Positions 10,500 through 19,894 of a DNA stretch of 64,000 bases are shown piece by piece. Position 1 is the stretch's first letter. Each line of letters begins with the position of its first letter. The stretch covers positions 1 through 64,000 of the forward strand of contig JAPDPT010000007.1 of the NCBI GenBank assembly GCA_034506315.1. The letters run 5' to 3'. Below the pieces are notes generated by a model. That model saw nothing but the letters and a program-made list of their open reading frames with translations. It was not told the DNA's origin and made no database searches. The DNA comes from a candidate division KSB1 bacterium. Lineage in GTDB: Bacteria > Zhuqueibacterota > Zhuqueibacteria > Oleimicrobiales > Geothermoviventaceae. The translations under genes were made by a program, and so were the position numbers.

Positions 10500-12401
10500 T
10501 CACTTTTCGAGTGCCTCGAGCACTTCCAGGTTGCTCTTCGCCGTCGGGTTTTCGGGGTCGACGCGAAGCGCCTGTTCCCACGCCCGCCGCGCCGCGGCGA
10601 GGTCCCCCTGGCGATAATGGGCGATCCCGAGGTTCAACCAGGCGGGAACGTAGTGGCTGTCCAACTCGACCGCTTTCCGAAGACTCCCAATCGCCCGTTC
10701 CGTGTCTCCCAGCATCAGATGGATTCCACCGATGTTCCCCCACGCGGGAACCTCCTTCGGGTCGAGGCGAACAACAGTCGCAAAGGCTTCCAGCGCCTCG
10801 CGGTACCGTCCCTTCTTCATCAGGGCGATCCCCAGGTTGTAGTGGGCGTTCTCGAGGGACGGGTTCGAGAGGATGGCTTTGCGCCCCCAGTAGATCGCCT
10901 CGTCCAGATGTCCTTCGTTCAGATGCGCCACGCAGAGGTTGTAGTACTCGCCGGCCGGATTGGCCCGTTGGCTCTGTCTTGCCCCAAGCCAGAAAGAAAG
11001 CGCGATTGCCACCGCAAGGGAGAGACCCACCCAGCGGCCCGTCACCGGCCTCGAGCGCCGGCAGGCAATCAGCCATTCCGCCCCGTAGGCGGCGAACAAG
11101 ATCAGATAGGGCACGACCACAACGCGGTAGCGGTCAGACACGAAAAACAAGATCACCCCGAGCGAGTACAGGGTAACTAACCCGTAGAGGAAGCCCAGCC
11201 TGTTCCTCTCAGGCCAAGCCACCACCAAGCCGAAGAGGGCGAACGGCATCAGAAAGACCAGGTTGGTAAACGGAATCCTGAGGAGCCAGGAAAACTGCTG
11301 GTGAAAAGCGTATTGGAAGTTCAAGGGGATTTCGTAGGGGTTCAGGAAGAGCACGGTTTTCTTCAGCAGGAGCCAAAGCCACTCGTAAGGCCGGGAAAGA
11401 ATGAAGGCAAAGGTCTTGCGGTACCAGTACCAGGAGACCTGGGCCGCGGTGAGGGATCGGCCCAGCTCCGCTTCGGCTACGCGAGTCGCGTCCTCCAGGT
11501 TGATGGCGCTTACGCTCGGCTCCATCCCGGCAGGCGCTTCCCAGACCCCACTGGCTCCCCGATGGTTACCGATGTAGAAATTGATGCCGCCGTGCGTCGT
11601 GAGGGGGATCCACTGGCCTTCCGCCAGGAAGTTGTGCAGGGTTGTCCCGGCGATCGGTAAGGCAAAGGCCGTGGTCCACGCGGCCAGGACGCTGATCCTT
11701 CGCCGGTGCCCGAAGCGGAAAAGCCACGGCGCCCCAAGAAAAGCCGGCACCGCCGTAAGCAGGTTGGGGCGACCGGTCACCGCCAGCCCCAGACTCAGCC
11801 CTGATAAAAAGACCCGTGCCCAAGATCCCCCGTCCACCGCCGACACCAGCAGAAACGTGGCCAACAGAAACAGGAAGGTGTTCAGCGAGGTGCCCAGCAG
11901 GCACCCGTCAAAAAACAGGAAAGGCGCGTATAGGGCGGCAAAGAACCCCGCCATCGCGGCAGCCCTCCGCGTCAGGAAACGGCGCCCCAGGGCGAAGACG
12001 AGGACCGCTCCGAGTGAGCCGAGGAGAAATTGCACAAGGCGAACCGCGGAGAACGACTCTCCAAAGAGAAAATAGACCAGCGCCAGGAAATAGCTATAGA
12101 GGGGGGCGAGGTAAAAGGCGCGCTCCAATACAAGCTTTCCCGCGAGAATCTGATGCGCGAAGTGATTGAAGAGAGCCGAGTCGTGGATTAGAATGTTGGC
12201 CGCAGGGCTGTTCCGCATCAGATGGAACAGGTAGATGAGGCGCGCCGCGAGCGCAGCGACGAAGATCGCGAGCCCCACCCAGACGTCAGATGATCCTATG
12301 CGGAGGAGCCGAGAGGGCACCTCCGCCTTTGCCCCCCTCGGCCTGGATGGTTTATTGGCTCTTCGTTTCTTCCGCATGGTGAAGGGGTCCGCGCTGTCCA
12401 C
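10500..12401 (-). CDS. GT-C type membrane glycosyltransferase with C-terminal TPR repeats
   Basis: A 633-residue protein. A basic N-terminal tail precedes about ten or more hydrophobic helices (roughly 40-480) in the style of PMT/ArnT-like dolichyl- or polyprenyl-phosphate-sugar transferases. An acidic residue in the first periplasmic loop (ILIHDSALFNHF) is where the catalytic Asp of this fold lies. After the last helix, about 488-630 holds at least four tetratricopeptide repeats (for example NAHYNLGIALMKKGRYREALE), probably periplasmic. The GTG start at 12401 is 8 bp after the stop of the upstream gene, so it is the last gene of an operon. The sugar donor and acceptor are unknown. Confidence 0.75.
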   Translation of the reverse strand: MDSADPFTMRKKRRANKPSRPRGAKAEVPSRLLRIGSSDVWVGLAIFVAALAARLIYLFHLMRNSPAANILIHDSALFNHFAHQILAGKLVLERAFYLAPLYSYFLALVYFLFGESFSAVRLVQFLLGSLGAVLVFALGRRFLTRRAAAMAGFFAALYAPFLFFDGCLLGTSLNTFLFLLATFLLVSAVDGGSWARVFLSGLSLGLAVTGRPNLLTAVPAFLGAPWLFRFGHRRRISVLAAWTTAFALPIAGTTLHNFLAEGQWIPLTTHGGINFYIGNHRGASGVWEAPAGMEPSVSAINLEDATRVAEAELGRSLTAAQVSWYWYRKTFAFILSRPYEWLWLLLKKTVLFLNPYEIPLNFQYAFHQQFSWLLRIPFTNLVFLMPFALFGLVVAWPERNRLGFLYGLVTLYSLGVILFFVSDRYRVVVVPYLILFAAYGAEWLIACRRSRPVTGRWVGLSLAVAIALSFWLGARQSQRANPAGEYYNLCVAHLNEGHLDEAIYWGRKAILSNPSLENAHYNLGIALMKKGRYREALEAFATVVRLDPKEVPAWGNIGGIHLMLGDTERAIGSLRKAVELDSHYVPAWLNLGIAHYRQGDLAAARRAWEQALRVDPENPTAKSNLEVLEALEK

Positions 12402-12409
12402 TCTGCCCT

Positions 12410-14872
12410 TTACTGACGACGGAGGGGAAGATCAAACACCTGCGCGTAACCGCCGCCCATGTTGCGGCCGAGCCACAGCCTGTACTCAAGATCTTCCTGA
12501 CGTGACAGCCACCGTTTTGCAACCGGCTTTGTCGCCGTCAGCACCAAGATCACGTGCTTTTCGCCTTGCCGAGCCGAAAGCACAAGTTCGTCGCGGAAGT
12601 CCCCGGCGAGGTCGGCCACGTACAGGAGGTGCGCTCCTTCGAGTGGGACCGCCAGCGTATCCAGGCTTCGTAAACCCCTTCCATCGAACTCGGCCACGAT
12701 CGTGTCGTCCGCCGACACGAGCTCCCGGGTCTCGTCACCGTCCCACTCCAGCGGCGAGTAGCCGAATGGGAAGCCTTCGAGCAGCAGGTATCCCTTTGCG
12801 GAGTAGAGTAATAGAGTGCGATCTTCGTGGCCGCGACGATTGGAGAGGCATTCGTAGCCTGGACTGTCGGCCCAAATATCCGCCGTCCAACCGATGTGGC
12901 CGTGGGTCCACGCGGGATCTTCCTCCTGGTTGTGGCACCACAGGAGCCGACCATCGCTGGCGCGCACCAGGTAGACGCCGGCATCGATGCTCGTCTCCAC
13001 GATGTAGAACACCTCCCGTCCCGGCACTGTCGGATCAATGTCGTGGATGCTCACCACGTCGGGGTGATGTCGATAGATCGACCAGCGGAGGCTGCCATCG
13101 GCGTTCAGGCAGGTTGTGCCGTCGAAGATCTCCTGACGGCCGTCCCCGTCCACATCGGCTACCTCGATGCGGTGCGATCCGCTTCCGCTGGTGAGACCTG
13201 TGCTCTGGAAATCCCAGAGGGGACGGAGGTCCCGGTCAAACGCCGTGATCCTCTCGTTCTCGTAGACGCCGGTCTGGGTCAAGATCGCCGGCTGTCTCCC
13301 GTCCAAATAGCCCACGGAAAGATGGATCCGGGTGGAGGAACGATTCCAGTCCGAAAGGAGCCTTGGCCAAGGGGCCTTTCTCCGAAGCCGGCCCGTCCAG
13401 CCGTCCAGGACCGCCACGTAGACCGAGTCCCCCTCCTGCAGACGGGTAATGACCTCCGCCCGGCCGTCCCCGTCGAGATCGAAAACGTTGAAGGGGACGT
13501 TGTTGTGGTTGCCGAAACAGTGGTCGTGCCACACAAGGGGACGCCGCCAGAGCGATTGTCCCCAGGATGAAAAGGCCTCCAGCTCAACGGGCACCCCAGG
13601 ATCCTGCGACATTTCGTGAATCCCGTTGGAGATGCGCACCACACAGTCCAGCTGCCCATCCCCATTGAGATCGGCAAACAGGGGGACGATGGCCCCTGGC
13701 ATGGCCCTGGTCTCTGCGCGGAAGCACACAGAGGAGGGGGATTCAGACGGGCTCACCCCCGCCCATTCGCTCACCGGCCCCTCCCTGCCGTCTGGCGTAA
13801 CGGGGCGGATCCGGTAGTAGAGTCGGCCTGCCGCGCGCAGAGCCGGGTCGAGGGTATCGAGGTAGCTCGTAGCCTCCACAGGCTTGGGATTGATGCGAAA
13901 CCCTGCCTCGTCGCGTCGTAGACTGCGGTAAATGTTGAAGCGCACTTCCGGCAGGTCGCTCGCCAGAAGGGCCCAGCTCAAGAAAACTCTCCCCTGCCCC
14001 TGTGCCAGAGCCACCACCCTGCGCGCCTGAGTGCGCCAGTCGGCACCCTCCGGCTGGCGTACCGGCCGGAATCCAACCTCAGGGCTGCGGATCCCGGCGC
14101 TCAGGCTCGACCGGAAACCGACCCGCAAGTACCGGGCGCTGCGATTCCACGAACCGCCCATGATCGCCCCTTCCAGCCCAATGGGGTCGTCCAGGCGGTA
14201 CCTGTACTGCAGGGTAGCCGGGTCGGGATAGGTGTCGACGAACTGAAAGACGTTACCGGCCATGTCAAAGAGGCCGTAGCCGTTGGGCGCGCTCTCCTTG
14301 ACCGGCCGGAGGTAGCGTTTCCAGTCGTCCACATTGCGGGACCCATCGGGATCGTAATTGGCGCGGCCCCGCGGGTCCTCATCCCCCCACGGGTATCGAC
14401 TTTCGAGCAGACCGCCGCGGGCGGCATACTCGAACTCCGCGGCCGTAGGCAAGCGGTAGGTCCTGCCCTCAGCCTGGGAGCGCCAGGCGAGGTAGGCAGC
14501 AACGTCGTACCGATTGACCATAACCACTGGATGGTCGAGGAGCTCAGCCGGAGGCTCTTGTCCCTGCCAGAACGGAGGCGGAGGGTATCCCGTCTGGCGC
14601 ACGAATTCTGCGTACTCGCGATGCGTGACGGGGTGGTCAAGGATCTCAAAATCGTCCACACGGCTTACGGATCGGGCGCTGCCTCCCGTCACATCGCCGC
14701 GCAGAAAAGTGCCCCCGCGGATCAGCACGAACCCGTCTGGCCCGGCACGGGGCCGGGACTTCGGCCGCCAAGGACTCGCTTCCCCCTGCTGGGCTTCCGC
14801 TGTCGCCGAAAAGCTGGCAAGGAAAATGGCCAGGACAACCAGAGTTCCCTCTGCGCCTCGTGCGGAAATCAT
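12410..14872 (-). CDS. Secreted protein: FGE-like domain without catalytic Cys, FN3 domain and FG-GAP-type propeller
   Basis: An 820-residue exported protein with a signal peptide (cleavage near 27, ATAEAQ). Residues about 47-275 form a formylglycine-generating-enzyme-like (C-type-lectin-fold) domain: GGTFLRGDV, EFEYAARGG, PWGDE, GYGLFDMAGNVFQ, MGGSWNRS and EVGFRPVRQ. The cysteines that bind copper in true FGEs are absent, so oxidase activity is unlikely and a binding role is more plausible. A fibronectin-III-like domain (about 285-380) and a large C-terminal region with Asp/Gly calcium-type repeats follow (DLNGDGQLDCV, DLDGDGRAEVI, DVDGDGRQEIF). That region recalls FG-GAP propellers and family-11 rhamnogalacturonan lyases. 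It sits between the M28 peptidase (30 bp) and the GT-C gene (8 bp). Confidence 0.7.
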   Translation of the reverse strand: MISARGAEGTLVVLAIFLASFSATAEAQQGEASPWRPKSRPRAGPDGFVLIRGGTFLRGDVTGGSARSVSRVDDFEILDHPVTHREYAEFVRQTGYPPPPFWQGQEPPAELLDHPVVMVNRYDVAAYLAWRSQAEGRTYRLPTAAEFEYAARGGLLESRYPWGDEDPRGRANYDPDGSRNVDDWKRYLRPVKESAPNGYGLFDMAGNVFQFVDTYPDPATLQYRYRLDDPIGLEGAIMGGSWNRSARYLRVGFRSSLSAGIRSPEVGFRPVRQPEGADWRTQARRVVALAQGQGRVFLSWALLASDLPEVRFNIYRSLRRDEAGFRINPKPVEATSYLDTLDPALRAAGRLYYRIRPVTPDGREGPVSEWAGVSPSESPSSVCFRAETRAMPGAIVPLFADLNGDGQLDCVVRISNGIHEMSQDPGVPVELEAFSSWGQSLWRRPLVWHDHCFGNHNNVPFNVFDLDGDGRAEVITRLQEGDSVYVAVLDGWTGRLRRKAPWPRLLSDWNRSSTRIHLSVGYLDGRQPAILTQTGVYENERITAFDRDLRPLWDFQSTGLTSGSGSHRIEVADVDGDGRQEIFDGTTCLNADGSLRWSIYRHHPDVVSIHDIDPTVPGREVFYIVETSIDAGVYLVRASDGRLLWCHNQEEDPAWTHGHIGWTADIWADSPGYECLSNRRGHEDRTLLLYSAKGYLLLEGFPFGYSPLEWDGDETRELVSADDTIVAEFDGRGLRSLDTLAVPLEGAHLLYVADLAGDFRDELVLSARQGEKHVILVLTATKPVAKRWLSRQEDLEYRLWLGRNMGGGYAQVFDLPLRRQ

Positions 14873-14902
14873 CAGGTCCTCCCTCCGCTTTCGGCTGGGT
14901 GC

Positions 14903-16972
14903 TCAGCGGGTGAGCTCTACCAGGCCAGCCCTCTCCAGGAGCTCGACGTACCGGACCAGCCTATCGTAGTCCACGTCCCCAAACTCCGCGCGGACTGCGT
15001 TCCAGATATCACGCAGTGTCCGCTGGCCGTCCATGAAGTTGGCCACCTCGAACTCTACGGCATCACCGAGTCCTGCGTCTGCCACGTTCTCGGGTCCAAG
15101 CACCTCCTCCAGATAGCCAGGTGCGACCGGGCCGACAAAGTGAGGCAGGCGCCTCGGGATCCATCCGCCAGTAGTGGCGAGACCGGGTGGATCCGGCTGC
15201 GAACGAGAGGGCGCCGGGACCGCAAGCCAGTTCTGGACGACCCCCGGTTCCATTCGTTTGCGAAGCAGGGCCAGCTGGGCGTCGATCTCCGCCACCAGCG
15301 AACAGGTCAGGGACACCACAGTCCGGCTACTATCCAAGCGGATCACGGAGCGCACGGAAGCTTTTTCCCTCTCGCCCAGCCAGTGCAGGCGATTCCGGCC
15401 GGCCTCCAACGCCTTTGTGCAGGCCTGCGGGTCTCGCCGGTACCCGACCAGCTCGCAGGCCACCTCCGAGGCGGCAGCAGCCAGGCGACTCTGGCCCCCG
15501 GCGCTTGCCAGATAAGCGAGCTGCAGAGCCGTCGATTCGTCGGCCCACCCGATCACGCGCGCGAAGAGAGCGCTGAACAGGAGCACCCTCTCCATCTGGG
15601 TGGGATCGATGTTGTCCGGTACGTCCTGAACCGTGTGGTGGTGGAAGTCGGCCTGGAAAAGCATCGGCATCGGGACGGCCACGGTCGCATCATTGAACAT
15701 CCAGTGATCGCTGCCGCCGGAGTAGGCCTCGAGGCGATAGCCAAACGGCTGCCGCGATCCCCCTACGGACCACACGTCGAGTTGCGCCAGCTCCTCCAAC
15801 AGGGCAGCACACAAATCGTTGACGAAGCTCGGCTGGGACCACGGGGTCTGGATTACGGAGAGGATGGAACGCGTAGCGACAGGATCACCGCCGACCATGT
15901 CCAGGTTGAGCCCAGCTACGGTCTGGGGCATTTCGGAGGCGTGCGCCTGAATCCACGGCACAGTACCGTACCATTCGGACGTCCAGAGGAACCGCAGGGA
16001 CCGCCTGGGAGGGGGCAGCTGCCCGCTGTCCACCAAACACTTGAGGGAGCACGCGAGCTCGAGCAATGCAGCCGAGCCACTGGCGTTGTCTACGGCGCCC
16101 GGCTGATAGTGGTCCAGATGGGCCACGAACAGGATCTGCTGCCCGCTCGATCGGCCCGGTATCGTACAGGAGAGCGTACCTACCCGGGAGGGATAATCTT
16201 CCCCTTCGACCACCGCGTGGACGCGCACCTTCTTTCCCTGTTCCAGCCAGGAGAGGATCTGTTCGGCGGTGCGCCGGCTCACCGTGAAGCCGAATGTGGT
16301 GGCCGGTTGCTCCCGCTTACGGATCCACAGCCCGTGGTAGGGAATAAAGTCCGGAAACTCCATTCGATCCTGCCGGGAGAGGTAGGTGATGACCCCGGCT
16401 GCTCCCCGGCGGAGAACGGCCTCGCGATGGACATCTCCGGCATAGCCGTCGGCGAGGACGATCTTCCCGCGCACGTCGGTGCCGGAATAGTCCGAAGGCT
16501 GCGTGCCCCGCTTCACGGCCACCACGTCCGCAACCACATCGGCCGACTGGCTGCCTTTGGCTACGGAGGTAGGCAGCTCCCGATAATCCGCGAGCTTCCG
16601 TTTCTCCGGCTCCACCAGCCAGAGCTCCGCCCGGCGAATCCGCCATCCCATAGGTGGCGTCCAGGTCGCGTAGCGGCGCTCGCCATCGGAGGGGAACGTC
16701 TCCAGCTGGGGCTCGAGTCCCACCTCGCGTAGTCGCGAGGCCACGTACTCGGCCGCCTGGAACCACCCCTCGGAGGCCTGGATCCGGTCGAAGCGGCTGA
16801 TATTCCACACGTAATCCTTAGCCCGCCAGCCGGAAAGCTCATCCTGGAGCGTGCGAACCTCTTCGGCCGGGATCACCGTGCCGATCACCCTCCCGCCGGC
16901 CACGGCTTCCGGATTGGCGAAACCAACGCCGGCGGCCAGAAGCAATCCGATCAGGCCCGCCCTGGATCTCAT
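14903..16972 (-). CDS. Secreted M28-family zinc aminopeptidase with PA domain and PqqD-like C-terminus
   Basis: A 689-residue exported protein; signal peptide 1 to about 26. A protease-associated-like insert occupies about 145-255. The M28 catalytic core has the expected zinc and catalytic residues: H285 (VAHLDH), D295 (AVDNASGSA), E333 (WTSEWYG), D358 (LNLDMVGG) and a later His in YSGGSDHWMFND. The last 70 residues (FMDGQRTLRDIWNAV...LLERAGLVEL) look like a PqqD-type peptide-binding winged-helix fold, unusual on a peptidase. I chose the ATG at 16972, with GGGAGG six bases upstream, over the GTG at 16993. It is followed at 30 bp by the FGE-like gene, indicating co-expression. Confidence 0.8.
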   Translation of the reverse strand: MRSRAGLIGLLLAAGVGFANPEAVAGGRVIGTVIPAEEVRTLQDELSGWRAKDYVWNISRFDRIQASEGWFQAAEYVASRLREVGLEPQLETFPSDGERRYATWTPPMGWRIRRAELWLVEPEKRKLADYRELPTSVAKGSQSADVVADVVAVKRGTQPSDYSGTDVRGKIVLADGYAGDVHREAVLRRGAAGVITYLSRQDRMEFPDFIPYHGLWIRKREQPATTFGFTVSRRTAEQILSWLEQGKKVRVHAVVEGEDYPSRVGTLSCTIPGRSSGQQILFVAHLDHYQPGAVDNASGSAALLELACSLKCLVDSGQLPPPRRSLRFLWTSEWYGTVPWIQAHASEMPQTVAGLNLDMVGGDPVATRSILSVIQTPWSQPSFVNDLCAALLEELAQLDVWSVGGSRQPFGYRLEAYSGGSDHWMFNDATVAVPMPMLFQADFHHHTVQDVPDNIDPTQMERVLLFSALFARVIGWADESTALQLAYLASAGGQSRLAAAASEVACELVGYRRDPQACTKALEAGRNRLHWLGEREKASVRSVIRLDSSRTVVSLTCSLVAEIDAQLALLRKRMEPGVVQNWLAVPAPSRSQPDPPGLATTGGWIPRRLPHFVGPVAPGYLEEVLGPENVADAGLGDAVEFEVANFMDGQRTLRDIWNAVRAEFGDVDYDRLVRYVELLERAGLVELTR

Positions 16973-17017
16973 CTCGTCCCTCCCCAATGGCACAGGTCAT
17001 TCCGCTTTGACGGAGAT

Positions 17018-18799
17018 TCAGCCGACTTTCACCGCGAGCAGGGTGATGTCGTCGTACTGGTCGCAGCCTGCGGCGAAAGACTCGACAGCCTCGAGGACCC
17101 GCTGGCACACCGCCCGGGCCCCATGGGGCGCAGCACAGCGTAGCTCTTCCGCCAGCCGTGCCTCCCCAAATTCCTCCTCGCGAACGTTCTGCGCTTCCAC
17201 CACGCCGTCCGTGTAGAGGAACAGAAGATCCCCTGCAGCCAGGTTGGCCTGGCCCACCTCGTAGCCAACTTCGGGGATCATGCCCATAAGCAGTCCGCCG
17301 GTCTCCAGCGTGCTCAGGTCCCCGTTTGGCCGGAGCAGGTAAGGGGGATTGTGACCAGCATTGACGTAACGCAGCGATCGCTCCGGAATCGAGAGGATTC
17401 CCACGAAGACCGTCACGAACTTGTCGTAGCCCGTGTTCTCGAAGATAAGCCGGTTGAGGCGAGCTGCCAGCCCCGCCAGGTCCACCCCGGGGGCCAGGAG
17501 GGTGTGCAGTCCAGCCTGGACGTTGGCCATAAGCAAAGCCGCCGGGACCCCTTTGCCACTTACATCCGCAACCACCAGCGCCAGTTCCTCCGGGGAGAGG
17601 AGCAGCACGTCGAAATAGTCGCCGGCCACCCAGCGCGAGGGCTTGTGCGTGCCAAAGACCTCGATTCCAGGCACCTCAGGGAAGCCGCGGGGAAGCAGAC
17701 GAAGCTGGATCTCGCGCGCGATCTGCAGCTCCTCTTCCATCCGCTGCTTCTCCAGGGACTCGCGAAAGAGGCGGGCGTTTTCCAAGGCATTGGCCGCGTG
17801 GTTGCCGAGGGTCACCAGGAAGGACAAGTCGTCGTCCGAGTAGTCCCGCGCATCGAGCCGTGCCCCCAGGGCTACCGCCCCGCAGGGCCTATCCTGAACC
17901 CACAAAGGAACCAGGAGCCGAAAACCGGCCTCGGGGAGAGGGGCCAGCGGCTTTGGCTCCGCATCCGACAATACCAAGGGCTTGCGGCCGGCCCGCACCA
18001 CATCCACAAGCCCTTCCGGGCAGGCGACGGATGAGTGGTTTTCCAAGGGACCAAAGGCGGCGAGGAGGCGAGGCTGACCACCGGGTAGCAACTGCCAGAC
18101 GGCGCACGTATTGGTGAGCATTTCCCCCATGAGCGCGTAACAGAGGGACGAGGCGATTCGGTTTTCGTCGAGGCTTGCGTTGAGTTCGGTACTGAGCTCG
18201 AAGAGGGTCTGCATCTCCTGGAGCTTGCGGTCCAGCCGGCGGTTGGCGGCGTCCAGCTCTTCCACGATCAGCGCATTTTCCACCGCCGTAGCCGCAATGC
18301 GAACCAGCGTCTCGAGGAAGACGACCTCGTCCGCTTCGAAGCGCCTGCCCGCTGGTTTAGGGCCCAGGGCCAGGAGACCGAGCCCGCGTCGACCACTGGC
18401 AAGCGGAAGGACGAGCGAGAATCCCCAGCGTCTCAGCGTCTCCAGACAGGGAGAATAGGCCTCCCCCGGTTCGTCCAGGAGAACGGCGCCTTCCACCGAG
18501 CAGGAGACGCCCAGATCCTTTCCGCGAAGCTCCAGAGGGATGCCCTTGCTGCTCTCCACGCGCAGCTGCCCACCCCGGTCCAGGGCGATGAGACCGCGCG
18601 TCACCAGGAACCGCCCCATGGCCGTCAGAAGGAGGGAATCGAGCACTGACGAGAGGCGAAGGGAGGAGTTCAGGACCTGACTGGTTTCAATTAGGGACTC
18701 GAGCTCGACGACCCGTCGCTCAAGCTCGGAGAGGGACGCACTGGAGCTGGCTTTCGATTCGGGGGGACACACCGGTTCCCTTCTCCCGCTTGACGTCAA
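17018..18799 (-). CDS. PP2C-type serine phosphatase (RsbU/SpoIIE family) with two GAF domains
   Basis: A 593-residue cytoplasmic protein. A short coiled coil (about 22-45) is followed by GAF-like domains at about 45-180 and 205-345, a linker helix (EELQIAREIQLRLLP) and a SpoIIE/PP2C catalytic domain (about 370-593). The catalytic domain carries metal-binding motifs WVAGDYFDVLLL, VVADVSGKGVPAALLM, YVNAGHNPP, LYTDGVVEA and YDDITLLAVK. In partner-switching systems such enzymes dephosphorylate a STAS antagonist; its likely partner lies two genes upstream. The start is uncertain: TTG at 18799 or GTG eight codons later, which has an AAGGGA before it. The GAF domains suggest sensing of a small ligand or redox state. 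Confidence 0.85.
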   Translation of the reverse strand: MTSSGRREPVCPPESKASSSASLSELERRVVELESLIETSQVLNSSLRLSSVLDSLLLTAMGRFLVTRGLIALDRGGQLRVESSKGIPLELRGKDLGVSCSVEGAVLLDEPGEAYSPCLETLRRWGFSLVLPLASGRRGLGLLALGPKPAGRRFEADEVVFLETLVRIAATAVENALIVEELDAANRRLDRKLQEMQTLFELSTELNASLDENRIASSLCYALMGEMLTNTCAVWQLLPGGQPRLLAAFGPLENHSSVACPEGLVDVVRAGRKPLVLSDAEPKPLAPLPEAGFRLLVPLWVQDRPCGAVALGARLDARDYSDDDLSFLVTLGNHAANALENARLFRESLEKQRMEEELQIAREIQLRLLPRGFPEVPGIEVFGTHKPSRWVAGDYFDVLLLSPEELALVVADVSGKGVPAALLMANVQAGLHTLLAPGVDLAGLAARLNRLIFENTGYDKFVTVFVGILSIPERSLRYVNAGHNPPYLLRPNGDLSTLETGGLLMGMIPEVGYEVGQANLAAGDLLFLYTDGVVEAQNVREEEFGEARLAEELRCAAPHGARAVCQRVLEAVESFAAGCDQYDDITLLAVKVG

Positions 18800-18885
18800 C
18801 GCCTTGGGAACCCGATTAGAGGCAGCTGGCGGGAAACCTGTCGTCGCAGGAAGCCATTGGGCCCGACAGCGCCCGCGGGGAAAAA

Positions 18886-19380
18886 TCAGCCTGACCTTTT
18901 CCTCGACTTTCCGGATCTCACAGGCTGCTTTGCCTCTGTCCTATCCTGGGCCGGACTGACGAAGTACTTGACCATGCGCACCTGATTTCGTACGCCTGGC
19001 TGGATGCTGTATTCAACCTCGTCCATCAGGGAACGCATCAGGTAGATACCCAGTCCGCCGACGCGGAGCTCGGCCAAGTACTCGGAGATGTCCGAGATCT
19101 CCACGGCCTTGGGGTCGAAACCCTTGCCTTCGTCGGTTACGACGATGGTGAGGCGGTCGTAGTCCAGGCGCACAGCCACGTCGATGGGCTTCCGGGGATC
19201 GCCGTCGTAGGCGTGCTTGACCACATTGGTACAGGCCTCATCTACCGCCAGCTGGATCTTGCCCACATCCTCCTCGCTGAATCCGGCGTTGCGGGCGATC
19301 CGGGAGACGAATTCCCGAATGATTTCAAGGTTTTCCGTCCGGCTCGGAATCCGGAGCCGGTACGTGGTTTCCTCCGCCAC
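18886..19380 (-). CDS. Anti-sigma-factor-type serine kinase (RsbW/SpoIIAB-like HATPase)
   Basis: A 164-residue GHKL-fold protein kinase of the partner-switching type. The N box is DEACTNVVKHAY, the G1 box DEGKGFDP and the G2 box GGLGIYLM. In known systems the kinase phosphorylates a STAS protein and, when free, binds a sigma factor or other output. The longer reading from a TTG at 19440 overlaps the STAS gene by 38 bp. The GTG at 19380 has CGGAG eight bases upstream, starts 22 bp after the STAS stop and gives an N-terminus (MAEETTYRLRIPSR) that fits the family, so I prefer it. A basic tail (KSRKRSG) ends the protein. No sigma factor gene is in the window. Confidence 0.85.
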   Translation of the reverse strand: MAEETTYRLRIPSRTENLEIIREFVSRIARNAGFSEEDVGKIQLAVDEACTNVVKHAYDGDPRKPIDVAVRLDYDRLTIVVTDEGKGFDPKAVEISDISEYLAELRVGGLGIYLMRSLMDEVEYSIQPGVRNQVRMVKYFVSPAQDRTEAKQPVRSGKSRKRSG

Positions 19381-19402
19381 GGGGGACACTCCGAGTCTGC
19401 GG

Positions 19403-19777
19403 TCAACTCCCGGCGTTTGGACTGTCGACAGCCCCTTCAAATTTCGCCAGCGCCTGGCGCTCGTCTTCGTAGATCTCGTAGATCAGCGGGAAGCCGAGGA
19501 GGTCGAACACCCGGTAGATTTTCGGCGGCATGTTGGTGAGCTTGATGTCGCCCTGATTCTTCCTCACGGTCTCGATGAACCCCATGAACACCCCGAGGCC
19601 GGCGGAGCTGATATAGGTGAGGTCCGCGAAGTTCACCACAATCCGGTACCGGCCTTCGTTCACAAGCTCCTGAAGGCTCCGCTCCAGCTGAGGTGCCGTG
19701 TGGGCGTCCAGGAACCCCTTGATGTACAGGGTCGACACACTGCCGTCATCCTTTCGGCGAATTTCAAAACCGCTCAT
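19403..19777 (-). CDS. STAS-domain anti-anti-sigma factor (RsbV/SpoIIAA-like)
   Basis: A 124-residue single STAS domain. The switch serine is S57 or S58 in TYISSAGLGVFMGF; phosphorylation there by the neighbouring kinase blocks, and dephosphorylation by the SpoIIE-type enzymes restores, binding to the kinase. The ATG at 19777 has AGAGGAG six bases upstream. It lies 117 bp after a membrane-anchored phosphatase gene and directly before the kinase gene, giving the usual phosphatase-antagonist-kinase order. Confidence 0.9.
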   Translation of the reverse strand: MSGFEIRRKDDGSVSTLYIKGFLDAHTAPQLERSLQELVNEGRYRIVVNFADLTYISSAGLGVFMGFIETVRKNQGDIKLTNMPPKIYRVFDLLGFPLIYEIYEDERQALAKFEGAVDSPNAGS

Positions 19778-19894
19778 GGACGTCTCCTCTCGCTAAGAGC
19801 CTACCCTGGTACGGGGCCCCGCAGACTTCGTTGCCATCTTTTTGGGTTCCTGCTGGACCCGTGCGCCAGGGATCAGCCGTCCTGCCTCCGCTCC

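Noticed and set aside
12410-14872. Active sulfatase-modifying factor
   Set aside because: The cysteines needed for copper binding and catalysis are absent and no sulfatase gene is nearby.
14531-16732. 733-residue plus-strand frame opposite the M28 and FGE-like genes
   Set aside because: Antisense shadow in high-GC DNA. The minus-strand frame has full catalytic motifs and good start signals.
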